From Euglena gracilis (lineage: Eukaryota > Euglenida > Euglenophyceae > Euglenales), in assembly GCA_039621445.1 (NCBI GenBank), contig CP154955.1, positions 20,945,823 through 21,009,822 on the forward strand: a DNA stretch of 64,000 bases. The letters run 5' to 3'. The position numbers and the translations under genes were made by a program. Each line of letters opens with the position of its first letter. The first letter of the stretch is position 1. Under the pieces are notes generated by a model. The model saw nothing but the letters and a program-made list of their open reading frames with translations. It had not been told where the DNA came from and did not search any database. Below, one piece after another: positions 13,071 to 24,446 of this stretch.

Positions 13071-14975
13071 GTGTGCTTTTATATGCGCATTGGGTGTTTT
13101 GTTGGGGTTCTTTTTTTAACCTCCTGACAGAAAATATCTTGGTGGATGCCTAAACCCCCCTAAAAAGTGCATGGGTGCGCACATTTTTAAGGACGTAGTT
13201 TCGGTCCCCAAGGGGTGTGCATTTATTAGGGCACTGCACATATATTAAGACAAAGCACAAAATACTTAATTTTCCACCACCCTTTTCGAATTTTTCCCCT
13301 TCTTGTGATGTCAAGCAATGAGCCAAGTGATTTTGTGTCAAATTTGGGTTTGGACGACAGAAGCATTTGGTCTGAAGAAAGGACAATTCTGAGAATTGTG
13401 TGTGTATTTTCTGCCCTGAGATGTGACAGTGATTTATTCTTTAGGGAGGGGGGGGTGCATTTTTTAGGGAGGTGTTTTCCGACCCTTGGGGGTGCGCATT
13501 TATTAGGGCATTGCGCATAATTAGGGCACTCCGCATGGTTAGGGGACTGCGCACTCATTAGTTACCACCCTCGCAACCAGTTGCCCACAAAAGCAAAAGC
13601 ACAAGCACACAACACACAACGCGCACACAGGCACACACAATTGTGCTTCTTCTCTCTTATCTCTTCTCTCTTCTCTCTCTTCCTCTCTCTCATTTCATCA
13701 TCCCTATTTTTATGCTTCACTGAATTCCAGTTCAAAACAGGGGGGGTTGCAAGTTGGACTTTTTTTTGCACAATCCGATTTAACCATTTTTTGTGTGATA
13801 TTTTTTTGAAATGTTGCTTTTTTTTTGTATTTTGTGCCTCCTCGCAAATTTTCTTGACTCCTTTCTGAGTAACTGAGTAATGTACAGGGATTCTGGCCAA
13901 AAATTATTTCTTCTTCACTTCTTCACATTCTGGCACAAAGAATAAATATGTCGTTGAGTAATTTCACAGCTTTCAGATTGGAAGACTGCAACCAAGTTGA
14001 GTTTGGGTCTTTTTGCCATTTTTTTTTGGGAAGCTATGACGAAAGTTGAATGTTTTATCCACTCCTCATCCTCAGGGTTGTATGGGAAGCTCCGCAGACA
14101 TGAGGTGGGTGGTAGGGGGGGATCCCCCACCCCACCCCCCAAGTTTCGGAAGGAGGGGTCCTCCCACCCCCCTCCTCCTCTGCGGCGACAAAAAAAAATC
14201 TTCCGGCGCTTCACGCTGGGTGTGCGTCTTGTGGCTCAATATGAATTTTTGGCAATATGGCCAAAATTGGGCAAAAAATGGCCATAACTCGGGCTAGGCG
14301 GGGAGTTGCGGGGAAATCAAAATGCTGTTGGATGGGGCTTTTTATGGGCTTTAATTTAGGTCTCCGGATATTTCTTTTGATTCCCCACCGTTTTTGAGAA
14401 ATTCATTTTTTGACCCCCAAAAAACGGCCGAAATTTTCTGCGACCGAAAACTGGAGGTAGGACGGGGTCCCCCCGCCCCCTAGTTTGGAAGGGGGGTCCC
14501 CCCACCTCCCCTCCTCTGAGTTTCCCATACAACCCTGCTCATCCTTGAAGTCTGCTGATGTGTGTCAAGCTTCCTGTGCATTTGTATGTGCGTGCATGTG
14601 TGTGTGTGTGTGTGTGGGTGTGGGTGTGTGTGTGTGTGTTCGTGTGTGCGTGCCTGCGAGTGCATGAGCATGCATTTGTATGCGCGCACTCGTGTGAGGC
14701 ACGATAGCCCCCTCAGGGGGGATTCCCTTCAGTTTCAGTGACGCGCTGTATAGAAATGAGAAAAAACCACACAAAATAGAAGCCCCCCCCCCCGGCCTAC
14801 CCGCCTATGAGCCATCAGGTGGAGGTGTGGTGTATGATGTGAATCCATTTTCTGGTTTCAATTTAATCCCAGTTATCATGTGTTCGAGCTCAGGACCGAG
14901 GTTTTTCAGAGATTCATCCTCGGATGCATGCACATGTGTTCAGCTGGTGCGCTCCTGACGTTGCCCTCTGTTCAG
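13071..14975 (+). other. Intron between ABC1K exons h and i, copy 1
   Basis: It holds repeated GTGCGCATTTATTAGGG-like motifs (13150-13560), a pyrimidine-rich CTCTT tract (13650-13695), G/C-run blocks with a CCGGCGCTTCACGC hairpin (14100-14220) and a (GT)n tract (14595-14640). No exon is needed. Copy 2 equivalent: 40105-42166. Confidence 0.55.
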
Positions 14976-15044
14976 TTCCGAGACCTTCCCAAGCACCGTC
15001 AGCTGCTGATGGCGGAGATGGCGGTGGAAGCCTGCGTTACACAG
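14976..15044 (+). CDS. ABC1K copy 1, exon i
   Basis: The 69-bp exon encodes FRDLPKHRQLLMAEM and AVEACVTQ, leading directly into the catalytic loop. The only donor that fits is CAG|GCATGA, a GC-AG intron, identical in copy 2. Confidence 0.75.
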
Positions 15045-15508
15045 GCATGATGGGCCCGAGCGACCGATCAAAAACAATTATTATTGCTACAATTCCAATT
15101 ATTACTCCACATTAGAAAACAAAATGAGGACAGGCGCGGTCGGCTTTTTGTGATCATATCCAAAAGGCCCCGGATTTTTTTGTGGCTTTCATGTTGCTAA
15201 CCGCCATATTTTGTCAAAAAATAGCCTTCGCTGAAAGGGCACTTTGAGTTGGGAGTTTATTGCATTTTTGACAAATTTCAACCCTTCTGCAAAATCTCAT
15301 TTCTGGTCATTATGGGTGCATAAATTTTGCAGAACAGTTTCGCACCTGGGGTTGACCAAATTCAGCCTGATCTATGGTTTGACAAGGAAAGAAACACAAT
15401 ATCATTGTCATTACAGTCATCAATTTCTTTTGTTCCTGCCTTGAAGTCACGGAGGTTCATGGAGAGGGCCAGGGCTTACCTTTGTGTGTCAAACTTTTTT
15501 TGCCGCAG

Positions 15509-15548
15509 ATGTTGAACACAGGTTTTGTTCATGCCGACCCCCATGAAG
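15509..15548 (+). CDS. ABC1K copy 1, exon j (catalytic HAD)
   Basis: A 40-bp micro-exon encodes MLNTGFVHADPHE plus one base. It holds the catalytic aspartate of the HADPHxGN loop and joins exon k as HADPHEGN. Confidence 0.85.
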
Positions 15549-16198
15549 GTGCGTTGCTGTGCACTGTCTGCACTGCACGCCGCAGAGAAAGGATCTTTAT
15601 GTTTCTGTGGGATGTTCAAAAAAAATGCTTCTGGTTGTGGCTTGCCAACTCCAGATTTCAGCCGCACAGCTTTTTCCAGAGCCATCCATTCCTGGAGGAG
15701 TTGCGCAGAGGATTTGAACAAATGACCAAGATCAGGGATTTTTGAAGGTTATACTCCGGGGGTAGGATGGGTGGGCTGATGCCCCCCCCCCCCCAGGGTG
15801 GGGTACTCCCAAGGGCATTGTGGGTACCCGCCAGAGGTGGTGTTTTGGCTATTTTTGGCCAAAGCACCATTTTCTTTTCGGCCCAAACCGTGAAAAAATT
15901 TTGACCCAAAATGACCCCAAAAAGTGGGTCCCCCCGGACCCCCCTTCTGGGGGGAGGGGGCACCCTCTGGGTGGGTGAGGGAAGGACCCCCCTCCGCCCT
16001 GGTCTTAAAAAAAAAAGCCTTTATCAAAATAAAGGAGCAAATGACTTTGAAGAAATGTGTTTATCGTTATCAGCATGGATGTTGTGTGTGTTTTCTACCA
16101 TATGTGCAGTTCGTGACGGATAAGTATAAGGTTGAGAAAGGGCGATGTTTCCTTCTCCTGGTTTTGCCTCGCCATTGGGTTGTGCTCCATGCAACCAG

Positions 16199-16347
16199 GC
16201 AACATGCTGCTCTCTGATGAGGATGAGCTGGTGTTCCTCGATTTTGGGTTGGTGTGCCGCCTGAAGCCCGACATCATGGAGGGCTTCGCCGAGGGGATCC
16301 AGTACATGATTGCTGGCAACTGGGAGGGGCTGGCCCGGGTGTTTCAG
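16199..16347 (+). CDS. ABC1K copy 1, exon k (DFG)
   Basis: The 149-bp exon encodes NMLLSDEDELVFLDFGLV, including the metal-binding DFG equivalent, then EGIQYMIAGNWEGLARVFQ. The donor is CAG|GTCTGT. Confidence 0.88.
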
Positions 16348-16411
16348 GTCTGTCCCTCCCCCTGAGCTCATTTAATTAAGCATTGTGTGCAGGTTTTGGT
16401 TTTGGGTCTTT

Positions 16412-16989
16412 TCAATTTCTGTCTGGAGGGTTTGATCTATTTATTGTTTTCACATTGTTTTAGGCGGCGGATCTCGCTTTTTTTGGTCGGTGTACGTCGG
16501 TGCATGATTTGTTGATGTTCAGGAGTCTCAAAAAAAAAATGCCCATTTCCTGTCCATGTCATGTTGCCCATTTGTGCACATCCAAAAAGAAAAATTCTTC
16601 AAGTGCAAGATCCGCTGTCTCAGATTATGGGGATTTTGTTTCATACAAACATGTATTGTATAATGTTATTATGTTAGTATGTTAGGGGGAATGCACTGTG
16701 CACAGGAGAGGCAGGTTTTTTTGCTTTCTTTGCCTTGTTTTCCCCCAAAATTTGATTTCGACTTTGAAATATTCCGCATTTTGGGGCTATCTTCTGATAC
16801 CAAAGATTTTGTCAGTTTTTTTTGTCGGTTTTGATTTTTGGCCAATGCATTGCATAGTTTAGATATCACGGGTTTCTAAAGTTAGAGAAAAAGCAATTTT
16901 TGTTTCCACCTGGCCCCCAACATGCATCAAATCAATTTTTTGGTGTTTTTTTTTGCATTTTTTTTGCCTTTTTGTGTCGTTCTTTTGAA
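16412..16989 (+). other. Segment present only in copy 1
   Basis: Between TTTTCAA and TCTGCGTTGTGCAC, copy 1 has about 580 bp that copy 2 lacks at 43606. It is T-rich and contains one TTGTGCACATCC motif. I see no terminal repeats, so either an insertion here or a deletion in copy 2 is possible. Confidence 0.6.
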
Positions 16990-17508
16990 GGGTCTGCGTT
17001 GTGCACCCCCACCCCCCTGTGGACTCCGCGAGTCTGAGCGGGTTTGTTTGCATTGCTGAAATCCACCCCTGAGGGGATTCGTTTGGTTGTTGCCCAAATG
17101 GGAGAAGTTTTTTTGTTGTTGTGAAGCTTTATCACCAAGTGTTCTCACCAAGCGGTTCAAGTTATTTCATTGTTGTTCGTATGGTTATTCTTTGTGGCGT
17201 GTCGCCCTCCCTCTTCCTCAAGTAAATGCTATACAACACCAAAAAAAAATTGTTCGTCATGTGCATCACCACCAAAATTGCGCGTTACATGTGTATCACC
17301 GCATCACCCAAATCATCGAGTAAGCTGAGGTTCCACTGTGGGAGCAAACGCTTTGCCTCGACCGATACCAGCAACAAGTAATTTTGTGTATTGCACGCGC
17401 ACAACCAAGAAAAAGGGTGTGCTATCATCTGTCCCCATGAAGAGTGCTCTTCTTCTGATCTTCCAAAGCTTTGACCAATATCCCAGTATTTGATCGTTTA
17501 TTTTGCAG

Positions 17509-17567
17509 GACGTCGGTTTCGCCCCGAAGGATTGTTTTTCCAAGTGTGCATTCTTTTCCGTGCACAG
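17509..17567 (+). CDS. ABC1K copy 1, exon l
   Basis: The exon encodes DVGFAPKDCF and continues the helix after DFG. Two donors (17544 and 17568) both leave phase 2; CACAG|GTGTTA is the better match. Confidence 0.7.
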
Positions 17568-17716
17568 GTGTTAGGTGGATGCATTGCGCAAGTTCTTAAT
17601 CAGAATTAGAAGCCCACCTGAGAGTGTATCATACTGTTCATCTGGATGTATTTTTCAGTTTCCCAAAATGAATTGTGCGTCTTCACATAACTGTGGATAT
17701 TTATGCTCAACTACAG

Positions 17717-17830
17717 ATCCCCAAACATCTTTATGAACAAGTGGATGAATTGACCAAAGTTGCAAGCGTGGATGGGATAAAAGTCTCAGCGGTTACAAAA
17801 GAAATGGACCAGAATGGGACTAGTTTGCTG
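17717..17830 (+). pseudogene. ABC1K copy 1, exon m with 10-bp deletion
   Basis: Compared with 44340-44463 this exon lacks 10 bp just after the acceptor, at a place where AT is repeated. With the phase-2 entry the frame then reaches a TGA within 15 codons. Codons for IPKHLYEQVDELTK are still readable in the shifted frame. Confidence 0.65.
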
Positions 17831-18027
17831 GTATGTCAAGCAGGTATAACCACCGTGCATTGCTTTTCCCGCTGCTTTGCGATAGGGCGCAAGGTGGCGT
17901 GCACCTGCATTCCCTCCGTTCTTTGTTTGTTGCATTTTTTTTTCACCACCGGACCTCTTCTCCCCCAGCATTTTCCCTCTTGAGTCTCTTTTAAAACGAG
18001 GCGAAAAAGGATAGGTGCACATTTCCC

Positions 18028-18075
<48 letters not shown>

Positions 18076-18076
18076 T
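18028..18076. repeat. (CAT)n microsatellite, copy 1
   Basis: Sixteen or so CAT units; copy 2 has a longer array at 44661-44722. Open frames of poly-Ser, poly-Met or poly-Asp across it are artefacts. Confidence 0.97.
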
Positions 18077-18672
18077 TAGACGTGTCTGTTGCTTTGAGGA
18101 AAAGGCTGCTGGACTCTTGTTGAAAGGTTCCCTCCCATCGATATTGAAGGAAAGTTTGTCTCTATACGCTTGTTCTTTGCCCTCCAAAACAACTTCACGG
18201 ACAGCTACTGGAAAAAAATCGCGGATATTTGTTTTGAAGAAGCGCGCTGTGGCGCCCCTGGTCAACTGGACATCCACACCCGCATTTTCACCCGCAGATT
18301 ATATATTCATTCTACACAGGCGTTCCGACGACGGTTGGGTCAAGGTGGAGGATGCCGAGTTCATAGCAGCCCTCCAGGTGTGGGGGCATGCGCCATCCAT
18401 CATGAGTAATTTGAATGCAACGTATTTGTCCCCCCCCCCCCTCACGGCTGTTTTCAAGGCTGGTGACCTGGTGGGAGTTGGGCATGTTGAATATCTTTCT
18501 CTTTCTGTTCTTTTTGGGGAAAGGCTAGGTAGGTGGGGGTATTGACCAGGGAAGAAACGAAAGGGTGCAATAATTCACTGGAGATGTTGACTCCCCCCAG
18601 CCAACGCCCTTTTCCAAGCTTAGGGAAAAAGGCGCAGCCCTCTGGCCTGCATCCCCCAATTGTCTGCCCCAG

Positions 18673-18721
18673 GACAGCATCGAGTCACAGGAGGGGGGCA
18701 AGAGTCGGTTCGGAGCCCTGA
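18673..18721 (+). CDS. ABC1K copy 1, candidate exon x
   Basis: Sequence after GCCCCAG encodes DSIESQEGGKSRFGAL, which fits the segment before LADLSTRYR in the family. The donor is unresolved. Copy 2 carries a mobile element at exactly this acceptor. Confidence 0.4.
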
Positions 18722-18805
18722 GTTGACTGGCCCTGACAGGGGGGGGGGCAGCAGCTTCACGGGAATCAATGCTCGTGCCATTGGGCCTCTCGTTCCATGT
18801 GTCTG

Positions 18806-18818
18806 NNNNNNNNNNNNN
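18806..18818. other. Run of N (assembly gap)
   Basis: Thirteen N separate the end of copy 1 from unrelated sequence. Copy 2 at the same position (after 45993) continues into the 3' part of the gene. Confidence 0.99.
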
Positions 18819-20919
18819 GTGGGGTCCCATTTGCTTGCGGCATTCACGAGAGTGTTGTAATCCATGTCATTGACAATGTTTTGGCTGAGATTCGGGTTAA
18901 TTAGAACAGAATTAGGGTTTGTCTTAACGTCTCCATTTTGGGGCACTTTGTGGTAAATTTTGCCCTGAAGTCAGCCTCATTTTGTATGTAATGTTAGCTT
19001 AAATTTCTGCCAAATGCATCTAAAACACCGAAAACCTAGGTCTAAAGCCCACCTGCGATTAACCTAAAACCTGGACCTGGCCTATCCTAAACCTAAAAAC
19101 CTAACCTGAACCTCCCTTTTCACACCTAACCCTAACAGCGCCGTAAAGGAAATTCCAGTGTCCACGCATGCCTTTGGGAAATTAGTTTCACCAACCCCAG
19201 GGGTGGGGGTTGTGAGGCTTCTAAAGTGCCTTTGTGTGGGCCTGGAAGGTTCCTGACACTTTCCGAGCCCAGAGAACCCAAAGCTTTAGAAAAGTCCAGT
19301 TTATCCTCAAAACGGCTCAGTGACCCACGGGATTTTGTTCATTTAGGACCCTCAGACAGTTCAGGAATAAAAAGTCTCGCTTTTGACGAGTTTGTGCGCT
19401 TTAGAGATGTGTTTAAACTAAAAATCCTGCTGGGTGATCCAACTTGTAAAGTTTTTGGTGGTGGTCGTCCGGCGAACAAGTACCAAGGTCAGTGACCCCC
19501 CGCACTTTCGGCATCAGCCTGATTGAGCTTCACTGCACAAAGGAGATCAGAGTTCAGGCGACACCACCCATTTTTTGTGTCCCTCATCATGGTTGCCATC
19601 GGAGTCCAAAATCAGACTGAATGGCTCTGGGCCTTTCATCGCCTCCACTTCACAGAGAAGAGTTTACCTTGGCCAGTGGTGTGCGCTGCAGCTGCTGCGC
19701 TTGGCCTCATCCTCCCCAGCCTGACAGCGTCCCCACACGACACTGCCCCCGTGCTGCTTCAAGCAAGGTCTGCCCTTTGCACACAACCTGACCATTTTGG
19801 TGCCCATCACACACGCACGCGCACGCACGCACGCACGCATATGTTTTTTCAATTTTTTTTCGACCAGAAATTGAAGCAAGACTGTCAGATATTATTATAT
19901 CATGGCAACATGGCAACGCTGATTTGCTGCCCCCCCCCCCTGGATTGACCACTGGCCAGGGGGGGGGGAGGGCAATGGTGTAGGGCTGTCACATTTGTTT
20001 CTTTCTCGTTTTTTTGTTCATGCTTGAGGCATGCCTTTTTGGACAGCGGGTCAAAATCACCGTTTTGATAGTTCACCTCAGAGTTTCCTTCTCCCTCTGC
20101 ACTTCACTCAAAATAATGGAGCGGCGTGGGTTTGCCTAATTTGTTCCAGAAATGTGTGTGGTTGTTTCTAGGGTTGTGCCTGAAAAATAAATGAAAATTT
20201 TCATTGAAAAAAATTCAATTGAAAAATTGAATCCATTTGTTATTTTTTTCAAACTTGAAAAAATCATTTCCCTTTGCCAGAAAACATTGGCTGGCCAATG
20301 TCCAAGAATTCGTAATGTCCACCAGAAATTCAAAGAATTTTTATTTCATCATCGACCCATTAAACAAATTTCATGGAGCCAAAGAACCAAAGACACCAAC
20401 TCGGTCAGCATAACCCTGTCCCCCAGAAGGTGAGCGTTTTCCGATTATTCTGATTGAAATGTCCCAAAATTGCCACTTTCCCAAAATAGTTTTCTCACAA
20501 AAAAAACCATGTGTGTTTGTGTGATTTTGATGAAAAAAGTGATGATTTATTTGTGTTGAATTTCCAGGTGGAGGTCCACAGGTGAGGCTTACCCGTGGTG
20601 GGGATTATCAGATAGCTGCAGTATTGTCTTGCTGCCCATTGAGTGCAGCTTTCATGCCAAACCTTGCAAAAAAAAATGACGGACGCCAACAGGTCGGAAA
20701 AATGCAACCCCTCCCAAAAAATAAAAACCCCCGGGTCGATTGCTCAAAATTTTGGGGGTTGGTTGCTGAAAATCTGGGTGAGGCTTGTTTTGCAGAGCTG
20801 TGTTTTGGGATTTTGCCCCCAAAAAATCGACGAGTGGGCCCGAGAATGGTTCCAAAAGGGAGATTTGATTGTCAAAAGTAATCAGCCCCCAAAACAAAGT
20901 TTTAGTTTTTTTTAAGTCT

Positions 20920-21970
20920 TGGACCCCGGGGGGGGGGGTCGGGCAGGGTTCGATATAAGGAGGGCGTACATGGTTTAGGTGGGGGGGGTGTCCCCCACCC
21001 CCACCCTCCTGGCCCGCAGGGGGGGGGGGTCCGGACCACCCCCCCCCCCCCACCTCCAGGGGGGTCCGGACCGACCCCGGGGGGTTCCCGGGACCCCCCC
21101 AAAAAGGTCAATTTTTTCCTCCGGCGCTTTGTGCCGGAGTTTTGGGTAATTTTCTGCCATTGACCTGATGAAAAAACACCACTGCTTGCACTTTGATTTC
21201 GCTGGATGTCAAATTTTTGGCCCGGCGCTTCGCACCGGGCCGAAAATCGGACCGCGCCATTGTTTTGTGTCAAGAACTGTGTTTGGGCCAAGAGTTAGGG
21301 GGAGCCCAGGGGCGGGGACCGCGGCGCCGAAGGCGCCGTGGTCGCCCCTGGGCCCCCCTAAAACCTTGGCCCAAAACACTGTTCTTGTTTGAAACCGTGT
21401 TTTGGGCGAAGATTTAAGACTTTTAAAGTCTCGAAATCGGCCCAAACACAGTTTCAGGTGGGGGGGGGTGTCCCCCCCACACCCCCCCCTCCTGGCCCGC
21501 AGGGGGGGGGGGGGGTCCGGACCCCCCCACCCGTCCTTATATTGAACCCTGGGGTCAGGGGGGAGTGGCAGGGTTTGATATAAGGAGGGCGTACATGGTT
21601 TAGGTGGGGGGGTGTCCCCCCCCCTCCTGGCCCGCAGGGAGGGAGAGACCACCCCCCCCCCCCCCACCTGCCAGGGGGGGTCCGGACCGACCCTCGGGGG
21701 GGTTCCCGGGACCCCCCCCCCCCAGGACCCCCTCCGGCGCTTCGTGCCGAAAATTTTTTGCATTTTTGGCACATTTTTGCCCAAAAAGTGCCCAAAATGG
21801 CACTTTGGGTCGTTTTGGGGGGTCAAAAATTTTCGGCCACCCTGACCGCGCACCTGTTTAGGGGGGGGGGTGTCCCCCCCCCCCCCCGCCCCCCTCCTGG
21901 CCCGCAGGGGGGGGGGGGTCCGGACCCCCCCCCACCTGTCCTTATATCGAACCCTGGGGAGTGGGCTGGC
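20920..21970. repeat. G/C-run repeat cluster
   Basis: Four related blocks each combine GGTGGGGGG, TGTCCCCCC, CCTCCTGGCCCGCAGGGG and GGTCCGGACC motifs, at about 20950-21110, 21455-21545, 21600-21740 and 21860-21955. Two are preceded by AGGGCGTACATGGTTTAG. GC hairpins (CCGGCGCTTCGTGCCG type) sit between them. Confidence 0.8.
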
Positions 21971-22429
21971 ACTTTTTTTGGCTGGTGGGTGCCCGGCGCC
22001 TCCGGAATTTTTTGCATTTTCGGGGTTTCGCAATGTCAAAAATACCCCCCCCCCCCAAAGTGGGTCCCCCTGTGGACCCCCCACCCCAGGGGGTGGGTGG
22101 GGGCCCGGTCTTATAAAACCCCAAAGTGTCAATATTACTGACAAATAAGGACAAGTATTCAATATTTCAGTAAAGTTTAAAATTAATTTCAATCTTCAAA
22201 ATGCAATAAAATGCCACTCTTGGGCGTTGTCGTTGTTTTATGGGGGTTTGAGGGTCAATTTTTTTTACTTTTATGGCACTATCTCCTCTTGGGGCAGCCT
22301 TATTTTTCGGGGATCTATGTTGAGGGGAGTTTGTGTGAGCGAAGTCTCAAGCAGGAAGTTTGCACCCCTCAGATGGGCAGGGGGGAAGGGCATTTTCAAC
22401 CCCCGGGGTGAGGTGAGGATTTATATCGA

Positions 22430-22540
22430 GAACTGTGTCCCAGGCACCGGGTTCAAGCCTGAACCGGTGTCTGGGACACAGTTTTTGAAACCGTGTATCG
22501 GGGGCTCTGGGTTCCCGCCCGGACCGGTGTCCGTGGATGC
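22430..22540. repeat. Palindromic repeat, left member of inverted pair
   Basis: AACTGTGTCCCAGGCACC is followed after a short loop by its near-complement ending GGGACACAGTT. The flank with GGGGGCTCTGGGTTC is repeated in reverse at 23225-23260, so this block and 23130-23260 form an inverted pair. Confidence 0.75.
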
Positions 22541-23129
22541 ATGGTGTTGTGGTGCTTGTTTTTGCAAAAAAAAATTATTGCGCAATGCATTCGTGGCAGC
22601 TCGTTTATAACAAGTCAAAAGAAAACCCGGTTTCTTTTTCAAATTTTCAATTTTCAGTTGTTTTTTTTTCAGCCTTCAGGGTTTTTGTCAGAGAATTTTT
22701 CTTTTTAAATTTTAGTGTTTTTCCCCTTGCTGGGGCAACACAAGGATCAAGTTGGAATGGTTTCAAACAACAAAAGTGGTAAAAAAGGCATGAAATGGCT
22801 AATTTTGCCCATTTTCGAGGAAAACAACCAAAAATACCGGTTTTTTGAGACATTTTGGTTGATTTCGAGTTCGACCTTGCCATCAAGGGAAATTTGAAAC
22901 CATTATTTTTGTCTATGTTTTTTTGCCCTTTTTTTAATTGAAAAAAAACAAAATAAAAACGATTTTTCAAAAAAAAAACGCCAATAAAAGGCACAATGAT
23001 GAAGGGCTGGGCTACAACCGTTACCATCAATGCACCACCCCCCTCCCTACACTGGCCCAATTTTTGGCTCCTCTCTACTCGCGCGGAATTTTTGACCATT
23101 CACTGCGTTCAGTTTATTTGCTTGGAGAT

Positions 23130-23260
23130 GTCTCCCAGACACCGGCTTTACGCCCAAACAGGTGTCTGGGACACCGGTTCGGGCAGGAAATTTCCCGCCC
23201 GAACTGGTGGCCCAGACACCCGCTCGGGTGTGAACCCAGAGCCCCCATACATGGTTTCTG
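23130..23260. repeat. Palindromic repeat, right member of inverted pair
   Basis: Two nested palindromes are visible: CCCAGACACCGG with its complement CAGGTGTCTGGG, and GGAAATTTCC within GGGCAGGAAATTTCCCGCCC. It is followed by GAACCCAGAGCCCCC, the complement of the left member's flank. Confidence 0.75.
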
Positions 23261-23537
23261 AGGTGGGTGGTGTGTACATGTATATGCATGTATATGTGTA
23301 TATATATATAATGTGTGTGTGTGTGTGTGTGTAAATATGCCATCCATATGTATTATGTATGTACATATTTTCAAAAGGAAATTTGCTTGGGTCAACAACT
23401 GGCACTGATTAGATTTTTGTCTGCTGAGATCAGGCTTCTTTTCCCCAACCCTGGGGGGGGGGGGGCAGTGCCTTGTGCTCTGGGGTGCCTGCCCATTGAC
23501 CCACCTTCCAGGTTCTTGTACCCTGCCATTTCCAGGC

Positions 23538-23559
23538 AGGGTTAGGGTTAGGGTTAGGG
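23538..23559. repeat. Short TTAGGG tract
   Basis: Three to four perfect TTAGGG units. It is too short for a telomere and is best called interstitial telomere-like sequence. Confidence 0.8.
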
Positions 23560-23732
23560 GGGTCAGTCCAGTTCTTTAAGCGGGGGCTGAGCACCCCTCC
23601 CCCCGGATGAACTACTGGGCCCCGGGGGCAGTAGTTTAGGGCTACCATATCTATAAAAATATTATAATGTTTAATCAACAAACATTATTTACACATGTGT
23701 GTATATAATGTTTATGTGTGTGTATGTATATA

Positions 23733-23784
<52 letters not shown>

Positions 23785-23911
23785 ATGGCAACGCTAATTT
23801 ACTGGCCCCCCTCTCGGGAGGTTTCAATCAAAACATTGGTGGGGTTCCAGGGGGTGGAAGGGTGCTCCCAGGTGCTTAAAATCTCTTTTTTTCTCTTTTT
23901 TTTTCTTTCAG

Positions 23912-24070
23912 GCCATCCGGCAAGCAGTTGTTCTCACTCGCCAGCAGAAGAGTGCAATGGGCTGCAACTCCCGATTCCCACCCAGTCCACAGCAAGACAT
24001 TTGCGATCCGCACTGTTCCTGGCAATCTGGGCGCTGCTGAAACCCCCACAGCGCGGACCCAGCGGAGCCA
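23912..24070 (+). CDS. Candidate exon, unknown product
   Basis: A pyrimidine tract ending TTTCTTTCAG precedes an open, coding-like segment (PSGKQLFSLASRRVQW and onward) that ends at CCA|GTATGT, a strong donor. It is basic and Ser/Thr-rich like a plastid transit region, but this is only an impression. Whether it belongs to the gene downstream is not shown. Confidence 0.35.
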
Positions 24071-24353
24071 GTATGTGCTGACCTGCATCACGTGCTCAAG
24101 TGTTCTGTGGAGTGCAGTGTTGTGCATTCCACGCCCTTGGCGTTGATGCACTGATTTTGTTTTCTCCATTCTCAGCAGCTTTCCTGGATTGGGAGTGATG
24201 GAGTGGAGCGCGAGGACATTTTCCATTTGGCTTGCTGGTGTCCCTTTCTCTGCTCGGTGGCAACATTTTGAATGCATTGGATCCGAATGTGAATAAAGGA
24301 TCGAAATATGTTTTCCCTCTGTCTTTTATGTCACCCTCTGCTCTGCTTGCTAG

Positions 24354-24446
24354 GGCTGGGGGCTGCATTGATGGCTATATACACTAGATCACGGTCTCTG
24401 CTGCGATCAACTCTCACTGCCATTGTGCTTGAGGAAACACCCACAG
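24354..24446 (+). CDS. Candidate upstream exon U2, unknown product
   Basis: It encodes LGAALMAIYTRSRSLL and TAIVLEETPTG and ends ACAG|GTTGGT in phase 1, matching the phase of the exon at 25101. A hydrophobic start is visible. I do not recognise the family. Confidence 0.35.

Larger units (their letters stand above)
935..18721 (+). pseudogene. ABC1/UbiB-family atypical kinase, copy 1 (3'-truncated and frameshifted)
   Basis: Fourteen exons of an ABC1 (ADCK/UbiB) kinase can be joined with matching phases: 935-1051, 1357-1439, 1912-2149, 2993-3109, 3256-3408, 3876-4040, 7587-7671, 12979-13070, 14976-15044, 15509-15548, 16199-16347, 17509-17567, 17717-17830 and a candidate at 18673-18721. They match copy 2 (28538-45906) exon by exon. 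Two things argue against an intact gene here. The exon at 17717 lacks 10 bp present in copy 2, so the downstream frame meets a stop. The homology to copy 2 also ends at the N-run at 18806, so the C-terminal exons found after copy 2 are absent. It is either a pseudogene made by tandem duplication or the other haplotype scaffolded in tandem. The family identity is firm; the pseudogene status is an inference. Confidence 0.65.
18819..23911. other. Spacer after the gap, no assigned gene
   Basis: A degenerate CCTAA-rich tract lies at 19030-19135. A coding-like frame ending in GTCAGTG runs from about 19226 to 19490 but I cannot identify it. G-run blocks occupy 20920-22100, hairpin repeats lie at 22430-22540 and 23130-23260, and there are (GT)n and (TA)n tracts at 23311 and 23738. 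TTAGGG units occur at 23538-23559. Confidence 0.5.

Noticed and set aside
17836-18277. Poly-Asp, poly-Met and poly-Ser frames at 18.0 kb and 44.7 kb
   Set aside because: Produced by the (CAT)n microsatellite.
23530-23560. A chromosome end
   Set aside because: Only three to four TTAGGG units, with ordinary sequence on both sides.
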